Source of the DNA: Oikopleura dioica
Taxonomy: Eukaryota > Chordata > Appendicularia > Copelata > Oikopleuridae
Reading direction: 5' to 3'
DNA length: 64,000 bases
NCBI GenBank assembly: GCA_907165135.1
Contig: OU015568.1
Span: 14,705,208-14,769,207, forward strand
The notes under the pieces were generated by a model that was given only the letters and a program-made list of their open reading frames with translations, made no database searches and was not told the origin of the DNA. The position numbers and the translations under genes are program-made. How positions within the stretch are numbered: the stretch's first letter is position 1; each line of letters starts with the position of its first letter. Below, piece after piece: positions 63,028-64,000 of the stretch.

Positions 63028-63489
63028 TTTATTGTTCTAAAAAGCCTAAAAATTGAAAACCCTTCTTTTGCGGAATTATCATTATTTCTGTCCTTTTATT
63101 GCGCTATTGGTCTTATCTGACAATGTAAAACATAGTCCACGTTCTTGAGATGTAGCTTTTCGTTTTAGCGGATCACGTTCAATCGATATCATCAATTGAC
63201 ATCCTTTTTTTAGGCGATATACTTTCGCCCAAATTATCAATTTAGAACGGCATTTTTTTGATTTAGTAAATATTTTTCAAGCTTTTCGATTTCAAGAGCT
63301 TAAGGGTGTCGCCATAAAGATTCAAAACTTAAGCATTTGTAAATAACATCAAACAATCACGCCTCCCAGTTCTGAGCGTTGTCTCCAGCTTTAATATTAA
63401 CTTGGCATCTACTTAATATTTTGCGCAGAAGAACAAACTATTCTGACCTTTTCAGCGCATTACGCTTGCCCAGAACAATTTTCGTAAAA
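63028..63489. other. Divergent spacer between PLA2-like and carboxylesterase-like genes
   Basis: 462 bases between two divergent starts. AT-rich; no repeat or RNA gene recognised. Confidence 0.4.
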
Positions 63490-64000
63490 ATGCGAAAATG
63501 CGTGGAATATATTTTGATACTTTTTGGAGCATGTTCGATTTCGGTGGGAATCAGCATGGGTGTTTTGTACGGAGCATATGATGATGCGCTGCCAGAGAAA
63601 GTTTATGACATAATTGACGGCTTCACAACTCCTACTTCCCAACCAAGCTCTTCAACTTCTCAACCAGAAATAGAGTATTACGAAGTTGATTTTGGAGCGC
63701 TAGGAACGATCCGTGGTTACTTGAATCCAGACTATCCGGATGTTGTCGTTATGCGCGGTATCCCTTTTATGAAGCCTCCTGTCGGCGACCTCCGCTGGAA
63801 AGCCCCTGTCATCGAGCGCAGCCTTGAGGGATATCCAAGGTCGGAAATCATCGACGACGAATGGACCGGAGTTTACATTGCTGAAGAAGCTACTCCGAGC
63901 TGTCCGAATGCATTCAATGTCAATCCTTCAATAACGGAAGACTGCACGTACTTGGATATTTTCGTCCCTCGGAGAGCAATTGAGAACAAAGAAAAATTGA
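63490..64000 (+). CDS. Type-B carboxylesterase/cholinesterase-like protein, 3' end outside window
   Basis: The N-terminus MRKCVEYILILFGACSISVG then VGISMGVLYGA is a signal anchor, followed by a Thr/Ser/Pro/Gln linker (TTPTSQPSSS) and the start of the alpha/beta-hydrolase domain: GTIRGYL, VVMRGIPFMKPPVGDLRWKAP, a first cysteine in PSCPN and EDCTYLDIFVP, the conserved EDCLYLNV block. The nucleophile Ser (GESAG) lies beyond the window, so activity and substrate cannot be judged. Continuous to the window end. Confidence 0.85.
   Translation, partial: MRKCVEYILILFGACSISVGISMGVLYGAYDDALPEKVYDIIDGFTTPTSQPSSSTSQPEIEYYEVDFGALGTIRGYLNPDYPDVVVMRGIPFMKPPVGDLRWKAPVIERSLEGYPRSEIIDDEWTGVYIAEEATPSCPNAFNVNPSITEDCTYLDIFVPRRAIENKEKL

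Noticed and set aside
1..64000. Bacterial-type features such as CRISPR arrays, operator sites or Shine-Dalgarno sequences
   Set aside because: The window is eukaryotic with spliced genes; direct repeats found are hairpins, telomeric units, TIRs and LTRs, none with CRISPR spacing.

Overview
The window reads as nuclear DNA of a very compact animal genome, most likely an appendicularian tunicate of the Oikopleura type (inference). The reasons are metazoan genes (CCT5, WDR7, TRIP13, GORAB, SGLT, DEG/ENaC, SLC17, FAAH), introns of about 36-50 bp ending in TTTTAG or TTTAAG, intergenic spacers often under 150 bp, several apparently non-canonical introns, TTAGGG-type interstitial repeats, and a Ty3/gypsy element carrying an env-like gene. 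Coordinates of multi-exon genes below are spans; exon borders were read by eye from GT..AG signals and protein continuity.

Layout. (1) 1-12,525: seven genes head to tail on the + strand (CCT5, WDR7, TRIP13, ODR4-like, mitochondrial-type cyclophilin, ZSWIM2, GORAB), spaced 59-355 bp apart with splice-acceptor-like TTTAG signals just before most start codons; this looks like one or more trans-spliced operons. (2) 12,884-16,470: an Ig-domain protein (-) and an SGLT-type Na+/solute cotransporter (+). (3) 16,676-19,217: a decayed pogo/Tigger-type DNA transposon with TA target duplication. (4) 19,436-31,632: DEG/ENaC channel (-), F-box protein (+), sushi-like secreted protein (+), two small - strand genes, a tandem-repeat secreted protein cut by a 500-N gap, and an unusual protein kinase (+). 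(5) 32,085-43,923: a region bounded by diverged inverted repeats and TA dinucleotides. It holds a multi-exon pogo/Tigger-type DDE transposase and a Ulp1/C48-like protease on the + strand, with broken pieces of host genes (PIP5K, UGP2, a KDM5-like PHD finger, OCRL/INPP5B, LC8 dynein light chain, a LIS1-like WD repeat) lying antisense, several of them inside transposase introns. (6) 44,001-44,976: a foldback element with 444-bp arms. (7) 44,977-50,458: a 3'-truncated SLC17 transporter (-), an MFSD8-like transporter (+) with telomeric repeats in an intron, and FAAH (+). (8) 50,456-59,498: a full-length Ty3/gypsy env-bearing LTR retroelement on the - strand with LTRs that look identical, inserted exactly at the FAAH stop codon. 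(9) 59,760-64,000: two tandem paralogous membrane proteins (+), a phospholipase A2-like protein lacking the catalytic dyad (-), and the start of a carboxylesterase-type protein (+).

The host genes serve general cell functions (folding, vesicle acidification and trafficking, meiotic checkpoint, ubiquitination, transport). The accessory story is mobile DNA: at least five distinct elements or repeat structures occupy roughly 26 kb of the window. Several conserved genes also carry single-base frame breaks at homopolymer runs, which probably reflect sequencing or assembly error rather than biology.
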